Origin: Varroa destructor
Lineage: Eukaryota > Arthropoda > Arachnida > Mesostigmata > Varroidae
Reading direction: 5' to 3'
Length of the DNA: 64,000 nt
Assembly (NCBI RefSeq): GCF_002443255.2
Contig: NW_019211460.1
Coordinates: forward strand, 25,340,882 to 25,404,881
Shown here: positions 14,101-27,013 of the stretch, piece by piece
How the letters are laid out: each line of letters starts with the position of its first letter
Numbering within the stretch: the first letter of the stretch is position 1
Notes under the pieces: generated by a model
The model's input: the letters and a program-made list of their open reading frames with translations, nothing else
Told to the model about the DNA's origin: nothing
Database searches by the model: none
Translations under genes and position numbers: made by a program

Positions 14101-16433
14101 TTATATCTCAGACGGTGTAGTATCATCGATTCTATTATTATCTATTTTTCATGTTCTTTATCATGTGTTTATCAGCTTTTATAGGATCGCCGTTGTTATT
14201 CCTGCTCCATGTATTACGTATTAAGTTAGTAACTAGGTAAACTCTATATAAATAAAGCATATCATCGTACATCAATTTGCACGTTCACCCAAGTATAATG
14301 TCAACCAGCATGTGTAACCGCATTTAGTGCGAGAGTGTTTCTGATACAAGAGCATTAAATTAGTAAAAAAAACAACTGCGTTTCGTATTGGTTTATACAC
14401 GATAAATGATTAATATGATTTACCTACGCAAAATTAGAAAGTTGGAACTTTTCGCCGCTTGTTTACTGTACTACATATACATCTAACAAAAGTTCGTCAG
14501 TTGTAATTTTCAGCTGTCCAACACGTCCGCTACGCGAGAAGTCGTCGTAAGCTAGTACTCATTGCAGGGCTTCTTATAGTGCCTTTTATATCGCATCGTC
14601 GTTCACCCACTTCTCACCTGGTCAGTTCTGCCGCCACAGATAACCTAACTACATCAATTTGGCCCAATAGTTGCTTGCAAATCCATGTCCTTCGTTGACC
14701 ATTTTCTCTATCTGTTAGGGGTTCCGTGGGTCCGGCAGCGTGTTTCTTGAATAGACTGAGCCTTATCAAGGCCGATTCGCGTGGCGGTACGTAGCAAACG
14801 GATAATAGAACAGGAAAACCAGAAAAAAGCAAAAATAAGGGTCACTTCCCTCACGCAGACTCAGCCAGGGATAGCAAAGTTAGATCGACTTGTACAAGCA
14901 GAAAAAGCAGTCTAGCCGGCGAAGGAGACAAGCCTTATGTAGTCCTGGCGTTATCTGGTATAACGCAGTTCGCCAGGCCGGTGTTCCCAAAGCTGACAAG
15001 CCTCGAGATCGCCACAAATACTGGCCAGCGGTGGACTGACTTTTTGGTGGCCGGCGGCAAACAGGAGAGAACTGCGAGATAACGACGCTCGTTAATAAGC
15101 TGCCTTTTCGCCGGCGTGCTGCTTTGTAGAAGGATGAAATCGCGAAGGAGAACTCAAAGGAACAGGGCAGACAAATGGGAAAAGAGATGACAGAAGCGAA
15201 ATTCTGGCAATCTCTCGCTAGAGCAGCGACGGCCGCCAACAGCAGCATTACTCTGTATCAGCTAATGCAGCTGTTATTAGTGTTCGCTAACCGCTAAGAA
15301 ACACGCACTCGCGTTTTTCTAAAATGTCATCGATTTGTGCGCGAGTGGGTATATGAAGGTCGGACCGAAGGCGTCGGTGTTCGTGCGGGCAAGTTTTGAA
15401 AAAAAGCAAATATATATTGACGAAGGGATAGCAAATAATCGGGGCTGACTCTTCGACACGGCTATAAAGCAGATCGGATGTGCGCTGGGACATGGAAATG
15501 CGGGGGAAAGGAGCAGGCTGTGTGGATTTGATGCAGGTATATACACGGAGTCCATGTATCGTGTGCGAAAATCTGGGAGAATATGGAAAATTTCACAATG
15601 TTTAAAAGCAAAGGAAAAGAACTAGCGTCTCTGCTACGATGCGACCACATCATTTGCAAGAGAGGATGCGCGCCTCTAGCGTCGTTCGTTATTCGTTGTC
15701 CACTATTTGCTAGCGGCATTATCACGCCGACGGACGATCCAATTGCGGCACGAGCTGTGGTATTTGCCGAGTGTCTAACCAGCGCAGACACAATGGTTGG
15801 CATTGGCAGGACAAGCAGAAGCTCATGTCTTTTCTGCACGCCACTACCTCATCAATTTCCCACCGAAACGTGAATTTAACTAAGCTGAGCGCTTAGGTAC
15901 ACCAATACGCAGTCTCCAGAGAAGGCCGTGATTACATAGCACCTTTGCAGCTGCTGCTGCCGCTCGTCCGCAGTAAATGCTGAATCTGTGCTAGCGATAA
16001 CCTCAGCAGTCTTCGTACGCGAAGCTCGGTGAACCCCAGAACGAACGTATTCGCTAGCGATGACGTAGCCTTCGTCTGATTCGTTTGGTGCTTCCACGAC
16101 GACTGGTTGTCTTATGACCTTGATCACAAAACGGCATTAATACGCACAAGCGAGTGTATACAACATGTGTACAATATAAATGAAAAATACTCCGCTTTAG
16201 GAAAATCTATATTATGGCATACCTATTGAAGCATGCCGTGTTGCGGCTGACTGACTGACTGACTAAGCGACTTAAATTCTCCTTCATTGGCTCTCGAAGT
16301 CGATATCGACAGTTGACAGGTGAAGGAGCCGACTAGCGACATTGATAGCCGTCAGGCTATCATTTCTTTCCGCCCTATCGCTGTAGCTCAGATATCTGTT
16401 ATTTAACGCAGCTACGTTGCAAGTTCGGCTTTC

Positions 16434-16481
16434 GCTTCAATCCAATATAAACACCGTACGTAGTTTATATTGGGTTGAAGC
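16434..16481. repeat. 19-base-pair hairpin
   Basis: The arms GCTTCAATCCAATATAAAC (16434-16452) and GTTTATATTGGGTTGAAGC (16463-16481) pair over 19 positions with one G-U wobble and a 10-base loop. Outside the stem the match is patchy. It could be a small palindromic repeat or a short RNA hairpin. It does not match any conserved microRNA seed I know. Confidence 0.8.
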
Positions 16482-19400
16482 AATGTCCAGCGTTGCTTTA
16501 TGTAGGTTCATGTATAATACTAATCCCGATTATTCGATTTACGTGACCATAGCGAGATCCCTTGGCATTTTTCCTTCTTTAGTTTGGGAAATCTTGGTTA
16601 TAGACTTCAAAGCAGACTAAGTGGTACTTTGGCAAATCAACAACACCATAAATGAATGTATATTGATGTGCAATAAAAGAGCTCATTGTAACGCAAAGAT
16701 TGTTATCGTGGAAAACTATGGCCGTTTAGCTATACGCAGTCCGGTCACTGAGTGCTTCGCAAACATAAAAGCTGTAGTAAGGTCGGACATTTTGATACAG
16801 ATGTGCGAGTCTGACTGAAATTGATAATTTATGTTGAACGGTTCTAACAGAGATCGCAAATATTTGATTTTAGAGATCTATATATACGCGATGAGCCGCC
16901 AATTGGCCGTGTTTTGTCATCTATGTAGAATATAAGTCGAGCCGTTGATATCATATGGTTACACTACATAGAGCAGGGCCTTAGTTGTGGCGGACATTGC
17001 TGTTCGCCAAGGCTAGCCCTGAGCTGAGACGTACCTCGTCCAACCAGCGATAAGCCGCCCCGTTCGTCATATAAAAAAGGTAAGCAAAAGGCAACTCTCA
17101 AACAACTACGCCTGCGCTGGAGAATTCTGTGGCTGACTGAGCTAATCTAACTAGCTGATAGAGCGTGAGAAAGGTCGACATAAGCGGTTCGTTGTTCCTT
17201 TGCGAAGGACCAATGCCTTTCGAATGGAGCAGCGAGGGAGATTTTCGACGATCCTGAAAAAGCCTGCAGTAGAAATAAGAAACTGCAGCAGCTTGCTTGC
17301 AGAGTCCTCTCCTATCCAGATAACTCATCGGCCTCGGGTTTATTTGGCGACACCGTTATCTGCGATACGGCTTGTTGTTAAGCCTATTTCGTAGGACAAC
17401 ACAGTCTCGTTTCATTTCTGTCTAACGAAAGTCCTACATTCGAATGTGGTTGAATTTACGAACAGTCCAAGGTTTTCATTGAACAGGTTTTTTTTTTTTT
17501 CGACGAGTTAACCGGTGATGAGACTTGACCGTGTTTAGGTACCTAATGTTGAACATACAGGTTTAAAATAATCGTTATCACACTTCTATTCATCTATATA
17601 CGCAATCAAGTTGATGGCAAAAACCACCCGCAATGTTACTGCAAATAGGTTCTAATATAATCCTGTACGAGAATGTCACCAAAGAAGCAGAGTAAGGTCG
17701 AACATGAAACATACATCCGATTGCTAGATCTATCGTCGTACGATTGGAGTGCCGCATCCGTAGCTTGTGCTTGTTAATAGTCATTTAGACGACTTTTCCA
17801 ACACTTCTAGTCACACCACTTGCCTCCAGACAAGCACGCTGTTCTATAAATACGTATTTCTTTTTGTCTCGTTCCAAACGCTGCGTTGATTTCCAATTGC
17901 ATTAAACTATTTCGTCCGACTGCTCGTTGGTGCCGAAGTCACGCCAAGCGTCGCAGTCTCCGCATCGGTCAATTGGTTTGGGCAGCTATTTATTTCATAC
18001 CCTTCCGCCTATCTGGACCTTGCCGAACGCCAGTGGATCCATTTCCGTGTTCCGTGATGGAGCGATGGGAGCCATCTTCTGGCTTTATCACATTGACCAA
18101 CCGTTGACCTGTTGTATACATGTACACGTCTTGAGCTGGTCTTAGTCACTGCGACAACTATGGCTAGATAAACTACGTACGACGTTTGCACGAGATCAAA
18201 GCGCTAAAATTGTTTTGTATTCGGGTGAATGTACGCTATCGATTCCGTAGGCCCCATAGTAAAATATGTTACATGTGTAGTAGGTGATATATTTTTAAGA
18301 AGGGAGCATAGTTACAATCACCGTAGGTCTTTCTTCCCCTTTTCGGTTCGCTTGCTAACGATATATGTCGGTGTTTGACTAAACTAGTCGACGCTGTATG
18401 TAGTGTAGAATTGCTCATATTTATTTTACGCTCGGCTCCGTTCATCTCTTTCTTTCGATATATATATATACACATGTGTCTGTGTGTACGCACACGTATG
18501 TACGCATTTAAGATGACCACGTTGCTTGTGACAAGGGTAGGCAAGCTGGTTTTGACACACCTAGTGGTAAATTGTTGCACACTTTTATTGAATGCGTCAC
18601 TGTCGGAAGTGGTGAAGGGCGTAACTTAGTTACCAAAAGTGGTATAGACGAAAAAGTTGACGACAGAACCAGGATTTCGCGTAACAAAACATATCGATTG
18701 GGTCATCTTGAGAGGGGATTATAAGTTAAAGGTCACCACCGAACGATATGGTGAGACCAGAACTGCAGGAAGCGAAACTAAAAAAACGCGGAGCGACATC
18801 GACGCTGACGTCACTGTACGACAAACAGAAAAAGGGAAGATGAAGAGGATATGCTAAAGAAGACAAATGAGCCTAATAGTTCAAGTTGAACATGACTGAT
18901 GCGTTGGTAATTGTTTGTTTCTCTCACTGTTAGAAGATCATTTTAGACATTCTTGAGCCCATCACAGAGGTAGGTACACGATACGAAAATACATCAAACG
19001 TAACTAGAATATTCGTAATCATTTGAATATTTCATTGATTTTCGATGGAATTTTCATCTTATCATATCGGCGTCTATCTCTTGTGCAAAGCACACATGTA
19101 ACGATTAAAGCATAATAAATAATAATACGTAATAAAAATATTACTCATATTATATCGTAAGTGTATCGCAAAACTGACATACATCATGGTTTATCTGTAC
19201 TATTTACATAGGCTCACGTGACGTGCGAAAAACTCGGTGAAGATTTTGTCCCTATCCGTCTGCTCTTCAATTTGCCCTACTCGGTAACCAAACAAATATG
19301 GCTCTTGCCCCGCAGTTCCGCTCCGATTACGTGCTGAATAGCGCTGATACCTAAAGCATTTCGTTGGTTAGGTGACTGGTTGGCCATTTAACCTGCATCA

Positions 19401-21154
19401 GCTCTTTACGTTTCTAGCTCGCCGCTGCAACTGTATCCGCTGCCGACAGGGCAACTTTTGCCACCGCCGCCATCATTGTCTTGATCATCGCTGTAGAGAT
19501 CAATGATGGACGAAGTCTGCGGCCTTGAACAAACTAGCCATTGCGACGTCGCTCTTCTTCAGCAAAGGCAATCATCGGCTCCCGCTGAGAAAGGCTTTGA
19601 CACTCTGTGCTACCTCGAAGAATGCGAAGATCGCAACTGGTGAACGGCGATCGCGCATTTTAAACTGAGTGACGATTATTCTGTCTCGCTGTAGTCACTG
19701 CAGTTTTCCTTTAGTGTGCCCTGGTCGGCACTCACTGGGACGTAGCACTGCTGTCGGCGTTTCTACGCAACGCAGAGATCGAAGTGTACCTAGGTCTTCT
19801 CTTAATCTCTCGATCACGTGGTACTGTGCGCAGGGCTTCTATTTTGGCTGTAGTCCTTTCTGCTTCTGCTTTTGGTGCTTGTAAGAGCTATCTCTGAGTC
19901 GGTATCTCGATATATGCCATAGTTTAGAGCGAAGCAGCGGCTTCGTCTTCCTGAACTACCACCCATGTTGGTTCTAGGAAAAGAGAGAAAAGAACGAAGT
20001 GCCTATGCTCTGTGCGGCAGCCTGGCAGAGTGGATAGAAACAAATATAGCCACATAATGAAGATACTTGAAAGGTATGAAGCGAAGTGCTCGCGTGGTCG
20101 AGACGTGGTATCGGTGTTTCCTCATAGAATGAAGCGTTAGAATTGAAGGTGAGTTAGGTGGGAAAAAAGCTTCCATGGGAAAAAAGAGCAACCGTTCCCG
20201 TGGTGTTGCTGAAGCCAGGAATCGATGTCTGCTTGTGGTTGCAATGAGGGAAACTTCAATTCCAGCTTCTGTATATATGCATACGATGCATTATATTTAA
20301 ATGTATTATCTTTACTAACACTAAGTAACGAGTTAATATTAAAAAAAAAAACGAGCAAATTGAATTTAAGCGTGAATATTTGTTTGACATTTTTCATACG
20401 GGTTATTGTGAAAAAGGTGTCTAGGTCTATTTCATTAATAATTAACACTTTTTATGTCTAAAATGTTAAAATATAAACAAACATATAGGATTTATCAAGA
20501 GTCCTGAGGCCTGTTTTTTGTGTGTTATAGACTCGTCTCCTCTTTTGCCTTCCAATATTTATTTAAGATTGATACTAGCCACCTGTCGGAGATTGTTTGC
20601 CCTAACGGGAAAGCGTGCCTGTGACACCTACACGCTGTCCTTTTCTAAAGGTTCGACAACTATTTAAGTGTCTTACTTTCGATCTCTATAAATTTCAATA
20701 CAAGGCTCTGGCCTTGGCTTGTCGCCCATTTCTTTGTCCGTTATTCTAAATTTGTGTTGTCTTAAATCGCTGAATGAACAACTAAACAATAAGAAATATT
20801 CGGCAAACAATAGGACATATATTAAATTATAGAACCTTCCGTGTGTTTCCGGTGCAATGAAGCGAGTGAGAGAACTCGTTGGTCTATGTTCATGCAATAT
20901 CTCTCCTTCCTGGGAGAAGCGAACATAGTGATTAAGGAACCGAAGCCTTAAGCGGTAGGCAAATATTTTTGGCACGGTTTAAAAGCAATATATTTAAGAA
21001 ATATTTCTTCAATCAAATAAATAATGATAATAGTTCATCTTTTACAAAACAGATTTTATACAACTGCGGTGAGCAATTTCAAAGAATATACTTTTGAGCT
21101 TTTTTAAATCACCTTCTAACTTCTTGTTAAGGTAAACATGTCTGAAATAATGTA

Positions 21155-21667
21155 GTGATTGAACACATCCGAAAGACACTGGATGTATGCTCCTATATGC
21201 TTGAACAACAAGCACATATATATACCATACTCAGAGGCAATTGTTGCACATCCAATATAGAGCTAAGATCAGCTGTTCCATATCAGCTCATAATATCTAC
21301 ACAGTTTCTCGAACAGCAGGTTGTGCCTGCGAGGCATTGTTTTGCAAAACGAGGCCAATTGGAACTTCGTGAGTGGCTGGCTGATGGTAGTGTTTTTGTG
21401 TTTGCTGCCTTCATGGCAGTGGAAGTGCCAAGATTTAACATAATGGTTTGCTTTTTTCGTCCTCTATGGGAGCGACTGGACGACTGCTACTACAACGCTG
21501 ATTCTAGTCGCTATCCATATGATGGTTATGCGTGTGACGTCTCTACTTATTTGCTGCGGGCAAAAACCGCTATCGAAAAGGGTTTCCCTCCATTTATCCT
21601 ACCTCGGTTCGCTTCGGCTTCTGCAGCCTCCGACTTCACCGCGACGTCGTCTAGCGTCCTTTCCTAG
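21155..21667 (+). other. Anonymous 170-codon open reading frame
   Basis: This frame starts right after an in-frame TAG and runs 513 bases. The first codon is GTG; the first ATG lies further in. The peptide has a protein-like mix of residues (for example RGQLELREWLADGSVFVFAA and CYYNADSSRYPYDGYACDV) and seven cysteines, with a Ser/Ala-rich end. I recognise no family. Only its 3' part is overlapped by another open frame (21519-21932). Chance is a sufficient explanation. Confidence 0.13.
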
Positions 21668-24600
21668 TCATTTTGCCCCTGCCCCTATTGGCTGGCTCGA
21701 TTGCAACGGTTGCCTCGTAGTCAGCGCTTGGTCGCACACTCATACGCTCCAACGGTCCTTTGCCAATCCGATGGCCCTGTCAAGCAGGGGTATTTTGCGT
21801 TTATGTGTTAGTGATAATGCCGGAGTCATCCTCAGGACAGCCACTATCCCCAGCTTCCTCTACAAGCCACGACTACTCGTTCCGGATTTGGCTCGTTCCG
21901 AAAAGGGTCCTCAGGCATTTAAGGGCAATTAAGCCATGGGCGTATGCATGAAGGCCTACCGTTCAGCCAGGCATGGAGGCATTTTTGATAACTAAATGTT
22001 TTGGGGCCGGCGGAGGCCGTAGTGGTGGCAGCCGTTGTCGTACCTTTGATGTCGTTTCTGCTGCTAACGCCACGGCGGAAGTCGCATACAGTCCCTGCAT
22101 TACCAGCACCGCTAAATGACGCGAGTTTGCTGGCCCGGTCGATACGCAAATGACATCAACTTCATCAATGGCTCGTCTGTCGTTGCCGCTATCTGCAAGC
22201 TCGTTGGCTAGTCAGCCGCCTCACGGCCGTTAGTTTCTGCGTTAACATTCTAGCGACACAATTAGACGACATAAAAGTCTGTTTTGGAATACAACAACAT
22301 GGGGCTAGTCAGGCTGCCCTCGTACAGTATGACAAGGAGACAGTTTTAGCCAATAGAATGGATTCTTGTAGGAAGCCAAGCGGCGTACTAGGAATCGGAC
22401 GGAGTTTGGCCACCTGCATACACTGATGTGGGTGAATGAAGTTACGCAGATGTTAGAAGATACAGTTAAGTTATAACCAGAACTCTACAGATGAAAAGAA
22501 TAGGAAAAAAGAAACTGTCTGTCCAACCTATTCTCTTGATGGTTTAGATTCTTAAATCTGTTGAAATTAATAGCACAAACATCTAACCAGAAAATTGTTA
22601 TACGGACCACGCAATGCTGTCTCAACAAGCTGCCGAACACCAGATGACACAAGGAATGGTCACTCAAAAATGAAGTAATTATTTAGTCGAACTGCTATAG
22701 AATTGTCCCTATTGTGTGATATTTTCGACACCGTAACAACGCCTTAAATATCAACCTCTTGCCGCTATTCATAACGCAGTACAACACATAACATGCAGTA
22801 CATAGGACACGATATCTCCATTATTCAGTGATGGAGCCCCGTTACCGCCCAGACACAACTCGGATGTATTGGCGGTGCCCGCTATCTCTTTTGCTAATAT
22901 CATTGCTGCCGGAGAGCACCAAGAGAGTATTCATTGATAAGGGCATATTGTTCCCTTGCATATTCCCGTTCCTCTCCACATCATTGCCGCTATGTGGTAT
23001 TTTGGCCGGTTCATGGTGATATTCATGTTTGACACGGATGGTGGATGTGCAGGCCAATTGTATGAGACAGAAGGATAGACAATCACTTACTAGTGAGCTC
23101 GCCCTGGGGCTACTTCCTTTGAATGGGGTAATACTGAGAAGTATAATGGAGAAGGTAAAGGAATTGACGGGAATCGGGGTATGGAAAAGCTCTCGGGAAT
23201 GTTGGTATGCCTAACAAAGCCGTCCACTGGAGGCCCCATTATCTGATCACGCAAGCCACTTGCGCAGCGGAGGCCACTCTGTCAGTGGTCTGAAACGCCT
23301 GCCACTTAACTGGCCAGCCGGTGGGTCGCCTCCTTTCTAGATGTAACTGACCCAAAGCGATGTCATTCACTATTGCCGTTTTGTTTACGGTTCCTGCTGT
23401 CGCTATAGAGTTCTACACGCTAGCGCCTCGCTCACACGTTACGTCGAAACACGCCTCGCCGTAAGATACCGAGTGTTACAATAATAACTGTAATAGGCAT
23501 CATAACAGTAATACACTTGCCATGAAAACTAATGGCTATATAATCTTGATGTCGTCAAGTGCTAGGACACAGCATGTTTTGACTTTACTTATATTGTTGT
23601 GACTTGAGAGGATGAGCTTCGAGGAGACCCTTTGTTGGAGTGTCTCACCGCCATGTTACCGTCGCCAGCGGTTCAGTCTATTAGCTAGAAGTAACAGTGA
23701 CGAGTCATGCGATGATCGAGACTGTATCTAGAAGTAAGAGTTAATCCATAGTGAACTCTTTATGTTGATTAGCTGCGTCGTGTTATGTTTATATAAATGT
23801 ATCATATATAATCTACACATACGCGTCTATAGATTATTGGGCACCGTGCTATGAGGAATTGCGTTATTATTATATTTTAATCATATTTGTCTGTATATTT
23901 GTGTGCTGAGTTAGCATTTTTGCTGCATACTGCTCCCTAAAAAGGTACCTATTGTACGTTAGCCAGCTAATCCGCTATTTCTGCAGCCTGATCTATAGTA
24001 TCCTCTAAGATCATACGACTAGATGCAGCACTATGCAAACATATAACTCCTTTCATTAAAAAATACCATCTTCTATCGATCGTATAAGCCCACCCCAGAA
24101 AACGACGAAGACACGGTGCACGATTGAGTCGCGAATTGAACAGTCTCAGATGTCTCCCATTAACAGTATCATTGAAAAATGCAGATACAGATCCCGTATA
24201 TGTACCATCTGACACTTAACGATGCGTGGGTAAATGTTCCAGGTAGGAACCATAATAGGCGGATTGGACCTACACTTCTACGTTAATCGCTGATCCACTC
24301 GTAAAAACAGACCAATATCCTGACGCTGATCTCTGGTCTTCGCTAGCCTGACTAACTGAGCTAAGAGTAGAGCATATGTTCTTAGCACCCCTTTCATTCA
24401 TCTTAAAAGTGCTCACTGCATCTGATTTGACCGAGAACCTCAGTCGGAGCTCTAGCTATCTGAAACCCTCCGACTACTTCGGCCCGCCATCTTTGACGCT
24501 GTGCGATAGCATTTCCATCCTGCCATATGAGCTACTTAGCCGAGACAGTGAATGGACAGTAAGAAAATGAAGGGCAGGTAATATGGAGGGGAGGACTTTT

Positions 24601-24983
24601 TAGCGAGAAGAACTTTGAGGGAAAGATCGGCTAAGTTTGCCGATAATCCGACGGAATTGTGGGCCATAAATAGGAAATGGCAGATGTGGCAGACGCTTGC
24701 GTCATCACTCTGGCCAGAAACGTTGTATGCGACATATAAGTTGCGGCACCTTACTGCGGCACGGGCACTAGCAACAATAGAAGCAGCGACCGCAGTAGCA
24801 CTTATGTGCATCATCGGTAGTATAATAGTAGCTGCTGTGGTCGGGAAAGCTCGTATAAACATCTTATGGCATATAGGTATAGGCCAAAGTAAGTGGGCAC
24901 AAAAAAACATTGCGGAAAATGACTGTTTTTCCCTCGGGGCGCTAACGTTGCCGGCAGCCGCCTTGGGCTTTTAACTATTGCTT

Positions 24984-24987
<4 letters not shown>

Positions 24988-25029
<42 letters not shown>
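24988..25029. repeat. (TA)21 microsatellite
   Basis: About 42 bases of uninterrupted TA, the longest simple repeat in the window, between non-coding stretches. Confidence 0.95.
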
Positions 25030-25033
<4 letters not shown>

Positions 25034-26708
25034 GTGCATGCTTTAAATTATGCTAAGAACCTAACTAAGCTAAGTGCACAAATTTTAGCCATACGATGTA
25101 AAAAGCTGATTTAGTATTTTTAAAATGACTTTTTTTCATGCAGCTTTGTCTTGTTTTGTCTTAATATGTACATTTGATTATTTGAAATTTGGTTGCATAG
25201 GTTACCTGATGGCAATTATGATTATACATTACGGGTGTGCATTTGTGAAAAGTGACACACTCAGCACACAACGTTTTTCCCATTTCCCGGTACACGGTGT
25301 ATGAAATTCACACTACATTTACCGCCTATTCCAATTCCAGTAATCCAGTTTGGCCCGACGCAATATCCGCAGCTCTAGGTTGTCTGCTATAGCCCCCCCA
25401 CTGTAGAGCTGGCGGCATAGCAACAACGTTTGCCTGTACCACGTCCGGCGTATCATCTATTTACTACCGCCGTATTGAAGACGCCAAAAGATACAGTGAT
25501 GTTGAAATTGATGCTCAATTCGCTAAAGACATTAGAATACCGAGTCTGGTTATCACAACGATTTACAGAGCTACGTTGTTGTTTCATTAGAAGCTAATTT
25601 TCGGGGAAAATCATAGCTGCCAATTAGGTGTTGTTTTATGAAGATCGATTTAAAAAACTTGGATCTGGCCGCTGGCCAACCATGTTCGTCGCTTCAGTTA
25701 GTTCATCGCTAAAGGCGAAAGGCGCTACCAGGATAAGGCCAAATTTTGCACAAAATCGAAAAAATCATCTGGAAAAGGACACGGCGGTCGTAAGTGTTGG
25801 CTCGAGCGATTTCACTAAATGAAAAGGGAACGCCCCTCAGATGAATGAGAATTTTGCAAAATGAGCGAGACTGAAAGAGTCTAGCTGCTTCCTGTAATTG
25901 CCTATCATTTACAAATTGAGTTCCATATAAAAGGCTTATTGTTTCCACAAGGGCAGATTAGGGTAAGGAACGATACGTTTTGTGAGTGGTTGTGAAGAGG
26001 ATGGCATGGGCCACCATAAGCAGTTGGAGCCGGCAATCCATAATTACACTATGGCAGAGCTACTTCTGTTGCGCTCTCTGACGTAGCGGTCGGATATTTC
26101 ATCCTGTGGAATCTTTTCCTCAAATCTTAACCCATATTTAAGGTATGTGCGGATAATATTGTACTCCACATATTTTAGCAAAGTATTGTAATCCCGTTTT
26201 AGAGAAAAAAAGTGACTGTCAACGTGCGCTAAAAGTCACAGCCTTTCTGCAAAAATAGTACTAGGTAGTGTCCCGTATATTGAAAACGGTTTCCTTGCAC
26301 ATCCCACGCGCACGCTTTTTGGAATTTGTTACAATTAAGCAGTGTATATAAACTCGCATATATCTTCCCTTATTTTTTCTTAATTAGAGAAGTGTATTTC
26401 ATAAAAGATATTGATGTTTATTGCTAAAAGAAATGCACGAGGTCACGTTGAAGCAGTTTCGGTCGAAACGCTGTTATCGGACCAAATATGGCAGCATAAT
26501 AGGCCAATCTTATCCAGCGGTTGTTAGTGTCCCAGAATGAATGCGGATTCGTCCACCGCTCTAAGATATATTACTATTAGACATGAACCAATATCTACCG
26601 AGCGATACCTTGAATATGATGATGACTTAAATAATATATCGTTTCATTCTGAATCTCCGTTCGTATGACGTATGCAGTGTGGGCGGTAAGGCCCAGTAAA
26701 GTCATATC

Positions 26709-26729
26709 AACGGGATGTCCTATCCCGTT
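26709..26729. repeat. 8-base-pair GC-rich hairpin
   Basis: AACGGGAT (26709-26716) and ATCCCGTT (26722-26729) pair perfectly around GTCCT. It is isolated, with no T-run or gene next to it, so I do not call it a terminator. Confidence 0.7.
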
Positions 26730-26985
26730 CAAACAAGAGTACGCAGTTATGGGAATGACGAGCCCTCGGCTATAACTACGAAATTGGTGTTATTTCCCTT
26801 GCTTTCGCAACAGATTTAATATATATAACAACAGATATAAGATTTAATAGATAACACCAGTGAAGTCTACGGATAGGTTTTCGACTATAGTATTTTTATT
26901 CCTATGTCTGGACTCATTTGTACAAAGCAATTTTCTTATCAGAACTATTGTGTTGTTCTCCGGTGCGGACGCTTTGCCTAGAGAA

Positions 26986-27013
26986 ACTTCTTATCAACTT
27001 CTTATCAACTTCT
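26986..27013. repeat. Short tandem repeat, 11-base unit, about 2.5 copies
   Basis: ACTTCTTATCA is repeated twice exactly and then ACTTCT follows before the pattern ends. Confidence 0.85.

Larger units (their letters stand above)
11145..24987. other. Non-coding stretch, no recognisable gene
   Basis: No gene is recognised. The stretch contains a stop-poor, both-strand-open segment around 12.2-13.6 kb, an AT-rich segment around 13.9-14.5 kb, a tight hairpin at 16434-16481, a (GACT) run near 16249-16264 and an anonymous 170-codon frame at 21155-21667 described separately. Confidence 0.6.

Noticed and set aside
16979..17024. Possible imperfect hairpin (AGGGCCTTAG...AAGGCTAGCCCT)
   Set aside because: Pairing is interrupted repeatedly; not better than expected for this composition.
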